Below, in pieces: positions 36,604 to 47,500 of a stretch of 64,000 nucleotides of DNA (position 1 is the first letter of the stretch; every line of letters begins with the position of its first letter). The notes under the pieces were generated by a model. That model ran no database searches and was not told where the DNA came from. It saw only the letters and a list, made by a program, of their open reading frames with translations. The stretch spans positions 20,875,296 to 20,939,295 of the forward strand of contig NC_134646.1 of the NCBI RefSeq assembly GCF_030463565.1, read 5' to 3'. Origin of the DNA: Pelecanus crispus (Eukaryota; Chordata; Aves; Pelecaniformes; Pelecanidae). The translations under genes and the position numbers were made by a program.

Positions 36604-36853
36604 ATTGGCTGCCACCGCCCGCCCGCCCAGCTTCCTCTTTCCTATTGGCTCGCGAGCCACGACCCCCCAGCCTTCCCGTCGGAAGCTGCTTCTCTATTGG
36701 GCGCGGCGGCCGTTGCTGGTCTGCTTGTGGCAGCGCTGCAGTTCCGCCTCGGTTTGACGTAAGCAGAGAAGCAGGCGGTGGGAATGGGGACCAACCGGTA
36801 GCGGCAGTGGAGGAAGAAGCAGCCAATGACAAACGGTGATCCTCGCGGCCAAT
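36604..36853. promoter_or_regulatory. cluster of five CCAAT boxes between divergent genes
   Basis: ATTGG at 36604-36608, 36644-36648 and 36696-36700, and CCAAT at 36823-36827 and 36849-36853. Such NF-Y-type boxes in both orientations are typical of bidirectional CpG promoters. A TGACGTAA CRE-like motif lies at 36755-36762 between them. THAP9 starts to the left and a + strand transcript to the right. Confidence 0.7.
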
Positions 36854-36874
36854 GGGAGCAGCGCTTCCAGTCCC

Positions 36875-36881
36875 TATATAT
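36875..36881 (+). promoter_or_regulatory. TATA-like box
   Basis: TATATAT, 22 bases downstream of the last CCAAT box, is the only AT-rich element in this part of the island. It would place a + strand start near 36905. It serves either SEC31A or an upstream non-coding transcript. Confidence 0.5.
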
Positions 36882-36904
36882 GGCGGGGCCGGGCGACCTA
36901 CCTG

Positions 36905-37130
36905 TTTTTCCCGCCGCACGGTGGCCAGAGTGGTGCTGAGGTGCACGGCTGGGAGACGCCCGACCGCGGGGCCGCTGTCCGCGGACGTTCAGCCTCGCAG
37001 AGGCGGGAGCCGCAGCCGCGCCATGGGGCCGGGGCAGCGCCCGCCCCGGGCACAGCATCTGCCCGCTGAGCGGCCGTGGAATCTGGCGGCGGGAGGCGGC
37101 CGCGGAACTGTGCTCCGGCTGCCGTGAGAG
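36905..37130 (+). other. candidate untranslated first exon (SEC31A or antisense lncRNA)
   Basis: Inferred from the TATA-like box and possible donors GTGAGA at 37124 and GTGGGT at 37131. No conserved reading frame is present. In human, a THAP9 antisense RNA starts near the THAP9 promoter, so this exon could belong to such a transcript instead of SEC31A. Confidence 0.35.
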
Positions 37131-37599
37131 GTGGGTCAGGGCCCGCGGCCGGAGGCGTCCCCAAGCCACGAGCCGCCCCCCGCTCTGGGCCGTGAAAGCC
37201 GGCGCGTCGCCGGGTGCGGCGGCTGGGTCGCTAAGTCACCCCTGTTGGTGCTGTTCCCCCGCCCCGAAAGGCGGAGGACCCCCACCCCCGGTCTGGCCCC
37301 TGTCCGATGATGAGTCTCGCTGCTGTTCACATCATGACAACGCCGTGATTACTGCTGTTGAGCTGAGGAGGACAGGCGGCACCGGAGCCCCCATGTTGCA
37401 GGCGCTTTCCCCCGGTTCCTCTAAACCCCAGAGGGGCGGCCGCCCCTAACGCCTGTCTCTCTCTTCTCCAGGGCCGATCGCTGCTCCCGCCCTGGGAAAC
37501 CCGGAGGAGACCCCGAAGAAGAAGGTGGCTGCACACACACCCCACACACCACCCCTCCCCGCCACTCCACCCCTCTTCCGCCCCCCCCCGCCATTCGGT

Positions 37600-37721
37600 T
37601 CCCGCGTAGGGAAAGGTGGAGCCCCGCTCTCCGCCGCCCGGAAGGCGCGGGGCGCGCCCGGAAACGGGCGGCGGGCGGGAGGCGGTGCCGCGGCTGCCAC
37701 GTTGGAGCGGGCCGGGAACGG
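37600..37721 (+). other. SEC31A: alternative untranslated first exon of SEC31A
   Basis: A strong donor (CGG followed by GTGAGC at 37722) ends a CpG-dense stretch about 700 bases before the first coding exon. The 5' limit is unknown. It competes with the exon proposed at 36905-37130. Confidence 0.3.
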
Positions 37722-37823
37722 GTGAGCGCCGGGAACGCGGAGGTGAGAGGGGGAAACCCTCGTTTTCCACTTTTTTTCCTTTAGTTCCTGCCGGAAACAG
37801 GGCAGGGATGCCGGTCGACAGTG

Positions 37824-37895
37824 CGGCCGGCGGGCGCCCAACCGTTCCCAACGGACCGAACGGTCCGTTGGGAACGGTTGGGCGCCCGCCGGCCG
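37824..37895. repeat. perfect 35-bp-arm inverted repeat with 2-base spacer
   Basis: The left arm 37824-37858 is the exact reverse complement of the right arm 37861-37895. The spacer is AA. The arms are GC-rich and contain AACGG/CCGTT words several times. Pairing weakens to mismatches just outside (g37823 against t37896). Confidence 0.97.
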
Positions 37896-38417
37896 TGGAC
37901 GGTGTTTCCGAGACGGGGGGAGCCCCAGGGTATTGAAATAAGACCCAAAAATGAGACGGTGGAGGCTTTTAAACATTTTTTCGTCCTGTGATCCGGCTGG
38001 CTGCTGAGGGCATTTGGTGGCGAGGGTCTAGTGGGGGTTTTCTCGGTGGTGGGTTTGTTTCATGAGTTAAGACTGAAAGCTGCTGTAGGGTGCCCGATGT
38101 GTGCCTTGATGCTGCTAGAAGAGGGCTTCTCAGAACAGTTGAAGCTTTGGCCACATTTTTCCGTGTTATGGTCTGTTCAGCAACCATGTTTCCTCTGCAT
38201 GTTGATGTTACTCTGCCAATGGAGAATTATTTCCCCCCTTCCTCCTAGGTGTGCCCTGGAGAGGATGGCTTAGGTGTCTCTCTGTTTGTGGGATATCTTT
38301 AGAAAAACGATCACCCTGGCTGCTTCTGCCAAGTCCTAATGCAACTGCCGAATCTGTGGCAGTGCAGTCTCCCCATGCTCCATTTAAGTGTTTCTTTTCT
38401 TGCTTCTATTTTTTTAG

Positions 38418-38500
38418 CAAAATGAAGCTGAAGGAAATTGATCGTACTGCCATGCAGGCATGGAGCCCTGCACAGCAGCACCCCATTTATCTGGCCACAG
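38418..38500 (+). CDS. SEC31A: SEC31A first coding exon
   Basis: Acceptor TTTTTAG ends at 38417, followed by four bases of 5' UTR and the ATG at 38422. It encodes residues 1-26 ([18 protein letters not shown] and on). Donor GTGAGT starts at 38501. Confidence 0.95.
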
Positions 38501-41500
38501 GTGAGTTTCCCCAGAAAGCATGTGCTAGCAGGCCTCGGGCTACATGTGATGGCTGCCACGAAGTGATCATAATTGCAAGTTGTAAGAGTTATTTCGTGTC
38601 CTGAAGGCTCTAGCAGGGTATATGGTGTGGTGCCTTTAGTGAAGTTCCACAGTTGTGCTGTGCATGAAAACATGCGTTGCATTCTGCAAGTGACAGCAAA
38701 CATCCCCTTCTTTCTTCCAGGGTAAGGTGACAGCAATCCTAACAGCTAGTTCACTGTCCCTTGCTGCTTGTTTGTAACTGTGATCATTTTCTGTGCATTG
38801 TCAGGGGGAGAGAGGTATTTGCCCAAAGCTTTTCTTGTTCATATTGGTTAAGAAAACCCCAAAGGGGGAACCATGGGGAGGACAGTTATATAGAACTACA
38901 TCTAAATAACACAAACAGAAACCTGACCTTATCTCAGGATTCTTTTTGCAAGGATGATGTTTTTATGTCCCTCCTTGTGCTGCTTTTGTAGTTGCTGTTT
39001 TCTGTATCATGGCTTTCTCACTGCCAAGCACGCTTCTTTGCAGGTACATCAGCTCAGCAGCTGGATGCAACCTTCAGTACAAGTGCTTCTCTAGAAATAT
39101 TTGAGTTGGACTTATCGGACCCTTCGCTGGATATGAAGTCCTGCGCCACCTTCCCTTCCTCTTACAGGTGAGGAGTGGGGTTATAAGGGAAAAGCGATCA
39201 TTGTGGAACTGTTATACATGGTGCATGTGGAAAGGCTACTTCATGAGGTTTATCTGCAGTTGTTAAGGAGAGGAGTAGAAGTTCAGTGCTGAAGGATGAA
39301 GGTGCGTGAGTGCTGTTGATATTGTGGGACAGTGAGGTGTCATTGTGAAGGCAATGAGCTTGGACTCCGAGGAGTTGCAAGCAGCTCATGCTCTGACATA
39401 AACCTAAAAAAATCTGACATTGGCTGGTAGGTTTGAATATGTATGCAGACAGTTTATCTTGGGGAGCCTCTGGGATTCTCCAGAGAACAGAAGGAAAGGT
39501 GAAACTATGAAAATGCAGTGGCAACTCTTCACATTGCCCTATCCTGTTTGCATTTAGGTATTTCAGGAAGATTCCTGTAACATAACTAAACTGGGTCATG
39601 TTGAGCGTGTGGTATCATACCTCACCCTGCAGCTGGGAAGCCAAGTTCCAGACTGTATAGCTCCACTTAGCTCTTAGTTCCTTACCATGCGCTTGTCCCA
39701 AGAAATATTGTTAGCATCAGAGCATCCAGTTTTCATCTCTGCAACACTTTTAGCAGCTTTCTGGTGGCTCGTCCAGTGGCTGGTGCTTGTTGGCAGGTGA
39801 GCTGAAATAACATAGATGGAAGTGCAGGATGTTCCTGTGGGTAGAGAGGGAGGTGAAAATTTTCATTGCCATTGGATTGGGTCCATGACTTTTTCATACC
39901 AGCTACAGTGTCAGCATAACCACTCTTTCCCCTGGTGACCCGAAGCAACATGACTGGAGGTGCAGGCTATTACAGCATTTTGCCAGTATGTTCAAGTGAG
40001 AATTTGATGCTTCCAGAGAAGCAATTGCCATCTCCCCCACCTCTGACAAGTGGAAATTAATTGGACTTGAGTCTTTGTTATCTGTTTTAAAGCTGTAACT
40101 TCAAGACCTAAGGACCTACAACTGTTTCCTAACGTTCTTGACCAAATGCTATTTGCTGGGTTTCTAGAGGTTAAACGTTGCCTATAAACAACGTGAGAGG
40201 GGTTGCATTGTGTGCATTTGCATGCAGTAAGATTGTGACCCTGCTTAGGGATGCTGTCCTAATTTGGGTAAATAACAGTTGCGGTAGCTTTTGCAGGAGG
40301 TAGCGCAAGGTGTTAGGCTGCTGGCTTTATGCCATGTCAGTTTTGTTGTAATGATTTGTGGGGCTGGCAGACCAGTTGTGCTGGCAGGCAGCTCACAATC
40401 TGTGCCCTGCAGTTGTCTGCGTTTTAGTATGTGGGGCTTGTGAGAAACAGTCACAGTCTCTGTTTAATGCCCTGCACTGTGGGCAAAGCTGATGTTAACA
40501 CGTCCTACTGACCCACTGAGAACAGGATGAGGTGTTAGATCTTTTAAAGTTTCATTGTTCTACCTTGTTTTAACGATTTTTCAAGGCTTGCCAAGTGGCA
40601 TTTGTTTACTGAATGTCAAAAAACGCTCCTTGTAGCCATGATGCAGTTCTCCTTTGAAAGCGCTTCCCTTGGTGAGCAACGCAAGAATTTGACTTTGTCC
40701 CAGAAAATGCGCTACAAGGGAGGTTGATTTTGTGTTTTTAATTAAAAATAACAAGAAGTGCCCCAGCTAGCAATGTATACATCAGGCTCTATTTTGGTTT
40801 TTAGCAAATGAAAATGTCCAGGTGGTTAAACCCACAAAACATAAATCCTGCAACAAGCTCTGTTAATTGTCCTCCAAGGAAAGTTTTGCACTGCTTTTAT
40901 GGAGCCATACTTTATCCTGGAAAGAGCAAAGGACAAGAGGAAAGTGATTGCACAGTTAACTGTTTTTTGTTCCTCGCTGTTTTCTGCCTTCATTTTCGAT
41001 TATCTTAAGTCCTTTTGAATCTTGCTGGTGGTGTACTACTAGTGCCTGGACAACCCTGTCAGTCACTCCATTTCTTGTAACCTTGCATAGTTAGGTACAG
41101 AAGTATAAAAATTGTACCCAGGGAAAGGGTCTGTCTGATATTGCAGACCAATTTCCGTTTGCAGCATCATACTTTGGTGAACCTCCAATGTAATCTGAAC
41201 ACTGGACTAGGAGACTGAGCACTTGGCTGTTACAGTATTTCTTACCCAGCATATGGGTAAGAAAATTTCTTACCCTCTTTGTTTAGCTTTCTGCAGTATG
41301 TATTTTTTCATGCTGAAGTTGCTATGATTCAAAGAAATTACTTGAAGGTTGTCCAGAGATAACAAAGAGATTAATAATAACATGGTGAATGCTCAAGTAA
41401 CTCCTTCCCACCTTCCAGTCAATGTGGGTTTGCTTTCTGCTTGCCTAAGAGCTGATATGTGACACTGTGTCATTTTATGTACAAGAAATTCATTGTTTGC

Positions 41501-44500
41501 ATGGCTGAATACACAGGAATGCTGTTTTGCTTATGCAGCAAGTTCATTGAGTTGGAGGAAATTTGGGTATTTGCAGATGGACACAGTGGTGTGAAAATAC
41601 TTCATTTCAGGAAGTATGTTTAATTCCTTTTGATTTAGCCTGGAAAATAGATTGTGGTCCAAGAGACATGTGTCTGATGTGAATAAACTACTTACTGGGC
41701 CTCCAGTACAGCAGACGAAACACTGGCACATCCAGAAGCACAGATACAGGAAAGGACTCGGAATTTTTCTAGTTCCACCTTTTTCTTCTCTTGTATAGTT
41801 GCTCACAAATAGCAAAGGTTTACCTCCATGCTGCAGTTGGATGGGCTTACAGTCCTACTTTGATTACTCCTATTGTTTTGCAAAGGTGAGCTCAAAATCA
41901 GTGCAGTGGGAGCACTTACCTGATTTTGCAGCCAGGAGATGAGAGAGATTATCAGTTACCAGGTTATTGGTTGTGCATGTCATGACCCTGCATCTTGATA
42001 ACGAGCAGAATTGGGACACATTGTATTTCTGATGGAAGGGATTGTAAGTACAGAGACCCATCCTTCAGGAGAAGTGTAGGCAATGCTTTTCTCTCATGTG
42101 TCTGCTCTGTCTGCTAGCAGCAGTCTGGAGGCTTTAGCTGGTGTGAGCAAAATGGGGTGCGTCAGGGTATGTGGAGCTGGTGGTGGATGCTTCTAGACTG
42201 TGGGAACCTATGTGTCTTACAGGTACCACAAACTGATCTGGGGGCCGCACAGCATGACGTCTGATGAGAGAGTCTCCGGAGTCCTGATTGCTGGGGGTGA
42301 AAATGGAAATGTCATTCTGTACGACCCAGCTAAAATCATAGCTGGAGATGCTGAAGTAATAATTGCCCAGAAAGACAAGCACACAGGACCAGTAAGAGCG
42401 CTCGATGTCAACATGTTCCAGGTTGGTCTTCTGCTGTTCTTCATCACATACCATCATAGATGAGTGGTCTGTCTTAACTTGTAACCTTAAATCTCTGTCT
42501 TTTTTCCCTCCCCTGAAAAGCATGAACTGCATTTGGTGTTTGAGTATGTGTGTATTTAGTAGCAAAAACCCTTCCTGTTACTGGCATTTCAGGATGGGGA
42601 ATGAAAGAGTTTAAGGTGTCTGTTTCATTCCTTCCCCTTGTCAGTTTATGTTGTCAATTTTTAGTGGGTCTTTTTAGCTCAGCTTACATGTGAAGTAGAG
42701 GTGGTCTTCTGTGGTGTTTTTAGCCAGTCGTCTTTTCTAGCTCCCATGTGCTGTGCTGATATTGTTCTCATCACATGGGGAGTATTTACGTGCTCTCACT
42801 CATGTTTCTGGTGACATCAGATTTTAGGTATCTCCTTTGGGGGTTGGGTAGGATCCATCTTCAAGATCTCTAAATATTGTTTCTTGGAAAGAGGAGCAGA
42901 ACAGGAAACACGGTGACGTGCCCTCTTTAGCTGAAGAGCTCTCAAAACCAACAAGCTTTCCTCCATCACTAATGAGCATTTATTTCCTTCTAGATATAGT
43001 GGGTTGGTTTTCCCTTGTCCCCACCAGCTGTGCAAGAATTCAGTTGAATTTGTTTCCTAAATAGCACTTCTGTCCCGGCACACTTGCTTTCAGCAAGGCT
43101 GCCCTGTGTTCATTGTGTCCTCTCTGAATTGCTTCCTTTCCCTTTCTGCCCGTTATGAAGTCAGGACTTGCTTGTCACCAGCCATGGGATGTGATCAAAG
43201 GGCACTCGGTGCCCTATGCTCGTGTTGCCCTGCCTGGACTTTTGCATCCCAGACATGGGATTGCTTCTGGATGATTGCACTCACTGTGGGCAGGGTCCTG
43301 TCTGCTGCTGGAGGCCCAAATGCCATGCTCCTTTCCAGCCGGCCCTGCATGTCATAGTCTGCCCAGAGCAAAGCTCTGCAGCAACGATAGCTGTAGCACT
43401 GCTTCCTTGTCTGCCCCCTCCCAGAAGCGTCACTGCTTTCCACTTGCCTGTCTGTAGCTGTGCCCCTGCAGCCTCCTCATGGGTGTTTGCTGTGCAGTGG
43501 AGGAACACTCCACAAAACGGGAATGTTGGTCTTGGCATGCCAGTCTAGTGCAGCGTATGAGTTTTTTTAATTAACTCAGTCTTTCCTGCAATCTCAAAAA
43601 AACTTGCTTTTTTCCCTAAGCTGCTCTGTGTGAGCCAAAGGCTATATCCTGAGCTGATAGGAGAAATTGGCACAGTCCTGTGGATCTGATGCCTCCCAGC
43701 AGCTAAGACTCTGAAAGCTGATGCTGAAAATACTCTTAATGTCTATTAATGTGTCTTACAGACTAATCTGGTGGCCTCTGGTGCTAATGAGTCTGAAATC
43801 TATATCTGGGACTTGAACAATTTTGCTACGCCTATGACACCAGGAGTGAAGACACAGGTACCAGATTTGTATTTGTTAAATACTGCAGAGCAGACTAATG
43901 AAAAATATGCATGTCACTTAAGTTGAGAGCTCATTGAAACCTACAGTTTTAAAGCTGTCTCAAGTAGGGTGGGGGGGAAAGCCTTTTGAAGTCTAATTTG
44001 GGCATGAGCTACGTTTCTGGCAATGTTAGATATAGTCCTTAAGGGATGGTACAACAGATCTCTCTGTATCAAAATAAAGAAAAATACGTTCCTGCATGTT
44101 GTTCCAGTGGCTTTCCCAAAGGCCAACAAAAATAGGTCTTCTATTGGTACATAATTTTTGTAACATGCTTATTAGACTGTGGGGTTTGAGATATTTTTCT
44201 CCTTGTGACATGCCTGTGACTCGAAGCATGTGGCAGGAGCCACATATTGTCCTTAAGGACAATACTCTCTGAGCGGCAGTGTAGGTAGCTTTCAGTGAAC
44301 GCTTTTGGAAGGAAGTCAGTCATGACAGCACTATTTTGCCGCACTTTGTGTCTAGCCATGATTTTTTTTGCCCAGCTGCATACAAGGGTGACTGGATGCT
44401 GCTGCTTTTCTAGCCCCTGGAGTGCAGTTTCCTGGCTGTGCCTGTAAGTGCAAGCATGTGCAGGTCCATGCAATGAATGGTTTGCTCTACTTCTCATGCA

Positions 44501-47500
44501 GCAATCCTGGATGTGCAGTCGTGTTTATCCACAACAGACCTGTGATTTTGGCTGGCTGCACAAGCAGTTGATTCATGTCTTCATGTGGTGGGATTTTATT
44601 CTTTTAAAAATTGTATTTGGCCAGGGAAAGCTGGAGTATCCCCTTAGTCTTTGAGAAATGTTGCATTTTATCAAGCAACAAGTAATAACAAGCTGAGTCT
44701 CTCAGGTTACACCACCTTTTAAATATCCATAACCATTACATGTCTTCTAGTCTTCCTCTGTATGTTTCACTGCATGCATGAATCTGAAGATCGTGAAGGT
44801 ACAGATTGAGGAAAATAGGAGGAAGATAAAAAGCAGCTACTGAGAAGTCAGAAGATGAGGCAGTAGGTTTGGCAGTTACCTTCATTGGTTTCAGGGAGTG
44901 TTTAATTGCTCTACTTAAGGGCCAGTGTTTAGCCTGTGTCTATTAAAGAAGATCTATGGGGAAAAACAATAGCCTTTTGTACTTTGTGCCTTGTGAAGGA
45001 CATAGAAGAATGGGAGGAAGTTGTTTCAGTGCATGTACGTTTCTGTAGCTGTTACAAAATTGCACAAGAAGTTTGTGGTTACTAGGAAATGGGTTTGTCG
45101 TGTGGGCATTTTGGAGGATTCTCACCTTAATCAAAGATCCCCAAATAGGACTTTGTCTAATAGTAATGACAGCTGGAAATAATAGTGCAACAAGGACTGG
45201 GTTAACATTGCTTTTAATTCTTGGACTAAAAATAAGCACTTGGGGGGGAATAAAAAAGCCCCACAGAATTCCTCCAAGCAAACGTTTTTTTAGTAAGTCA
45301 AAACCTAATAATCCAAGGCAAAAGGGCAGTTCATATACCCAGATGTACTTTCATGGAGTAATTTTCTGTTCTTGAAGACAGTTGTGCTTAGTCTTCTTTA
45401 AGCAACTGATGTATCATATTGTAAAGCAGAAAATGCAGATATTACAGCGAAATACTAGCAGCTTATAAGTCAGGGTTTTCAGGTGTTCTGCCCTACAGCA
45501 TGTGTACATAGGAAACCAGAACACATGCAGTACCCCAGATGAGTCTCCTTGCAGATTTGTCGTTTAGCAAGTCCTGAAAATAACAGGTTTTGAGTCTTTG
45601 ATTTGGAAAGGTTGTGACAGGCTATTCTGTGTGCAACAGCCTCTCGAGGACATCAGCTGCATTGCATGGAACAGGCAAGTCCAGCACATCCTGGCGTCCG
45701 CCAGCCCTAGCGGCCGAGCTACTGTGTGGGATCTCAGGAAGAACGAACCCATCATCAAAGTCAGTGACCACAATAACCGGGTGAGTTAGCTCTCGCGTGG
45801 CTGCATGGGTGCTTGTGGAGAGGTGTGGGTTGCCTGCATGTGGGGACAGTTCATAGCACCCCTTCTTACATGACATAAAACTGGATCAGGCACCAGTATC
45901 TTTATACAACATGCTAAATATCTAATGCTTTCTCTTAAAAGGCTATGTATATGCAGAGGGGTTGTCAGCGTTTTAAACAAAAATAGGCAGATGCAGGTTG
46001 AAGCAAGGCAAGGCAGTCAGATTTCCTGTCAGAGTGATGTTAGTTTGGAGAAAGCCATTACTGATCTGTTTGGGGCTACCACAGAAAGCTTTTTATTCAT
46101 TCAACTAGTCAGAAATGACATGTTTTGTGTGCTGGAGAGATGAGGTTGCAGCTGTGATGTACTGTGGGTGAGCACATTTAGTTTTGCAGGGCAGGTGATG
46201 TCATGACTTAGTGCTCAGGCAGAGAGGGCTTCCTCCTTGGCATCACAGGTGGGATGAGCACAAGAGCTGAGCCCTGTCAGAACACTGATAACTGATGGAG
46301 CTGAGGCCTGTTCTTCTGCTGGTCTGGATGTGGAAATGGGAACAGGCTGCAGCCAAGCTTGGAGAGGGCAGGGTCTGTGGTGGAGAGCACCACAGAGGAG
46401 TGTTGCTGTTGAGCAGGTTACAGGGGACGCTGCCTCATATAGTTACAACCACCATGCCTGCTCCTCAGGCAGTGTAAATCTTAAAAAGAGCCTACTGAAC
46501 TTGCGAAGAGTGATGTATTTGTATAATTCTGTATATTTTAAATGGAATATTGCTACAACAAACTTTGAAGATGTAGCAAGAGTTCAAAACGAAATTTACA
46601 ATTTCCTGAAGTAGCTGCTTGGTCACTGCACTCTTATTATTCTGATAAACTGTGTAATTCTCAATGTTTTACGTATTTGTTGCCTAACATAACAGCAGCA
46701 CGGTAGGCTGTCTTCTTCATGTGACTGCAGCCTAGTGGTACAATGTTCACATGACAATAATGTCTGCCTAACAATGCCTTTTAATAAAATATCAATAAAA
46801 ATATTAGAGAAAAAGGTTTGTACAGAGGGCTTTACAGTTTTCTTACATTGAAACAGGATTGTGAACAAGATGGCACAAGGTCATCTCTTTGAGAGGACCT
46901 TGGGAAACTAACTGCAAGTCTCCTCACTCACAGAAACAAGGAGAGTATCCCAATCTAAATGCAGTCAGAAATAATGCTCAGAAACACAGCTGCAAGTTCC
47001 TTTGCAACAGTGTTTTACCATGCATGTAGAACTACTTAGGCTAGTTGTCTTTTTCCTTTAGTGCTGCTTAGTTATTTTATGCTGTGGCACAATGTTGTCC
47101 CTCAGATGCACTGCTCAGGCCTGGCATGGCACCCTGATGTTGCTACCCAGATGGTCTTGGCGTCAGAGGATGACAGGTTGCCTGTGATTCAGATGTGGGA
47201 CCTAAGATTTGCCTCCTCACCACTTCGTGTTCTAGAAAGCCATACAAGGTATGAGTCTTATGTAGTCTGCTGCTCCATGGTGTTTGCACTGTTGGTGATT
47301 GCATACCAGTTGGTACATCTCAGTTCTTGCTCAGTTCCCTGTGAAGGCTCACTTAATTGGAGGTGGTGATTCCATCAGCAGGCAGTGTTATATGCTGGCT
47401 CACTGACTAGCCAACCCTGTGTCCTGAAAGGCTTGCCTTCTTGGGGCCTTCTGGTTTGAAGGGGACAGGCCCCCCTCCAAAAAAAAAAAAACACCCACCA

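Larger units (their letters stand above)
35820..37910. promoter_or_regulatory. CpG island covering the THAP9/SEC31A divergent promoter
   Basis: GC-rich, CpG-dense sequence in sharp contrast to the AT-rich flanks. It includes THAP9 exons 1-3, many GC boxes (CCCCGCCCC types near 36560-36590), both candidate non-coding first exons on the + strand and the large inverted repeat. Boundaries were judged by eye. Confidence 0.85.

Noticed and set aside
36641-36662. Possible ER stress response element (ATTGG near CCACG)
   Set aside because: The spacing is eight bases in the order ATTGG-N8-CCACG, which fits neither the CCAAT-N9-CCACG nor the ATTGG-N-CCACG consensus.
37616-37936. 106-codon frame across the inverted repeat
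   Set aside because: Its mirrored peptide arises from the palindrome and has no similarity that I recognise.
35858-37976. Many long open frames on both strands of the CpG island
   Set aside because: High GC removes stop codons by chance. The translations are Pro/Arg/Gly-rich and overlap each other. Only the THAP9 exons match a known protein.
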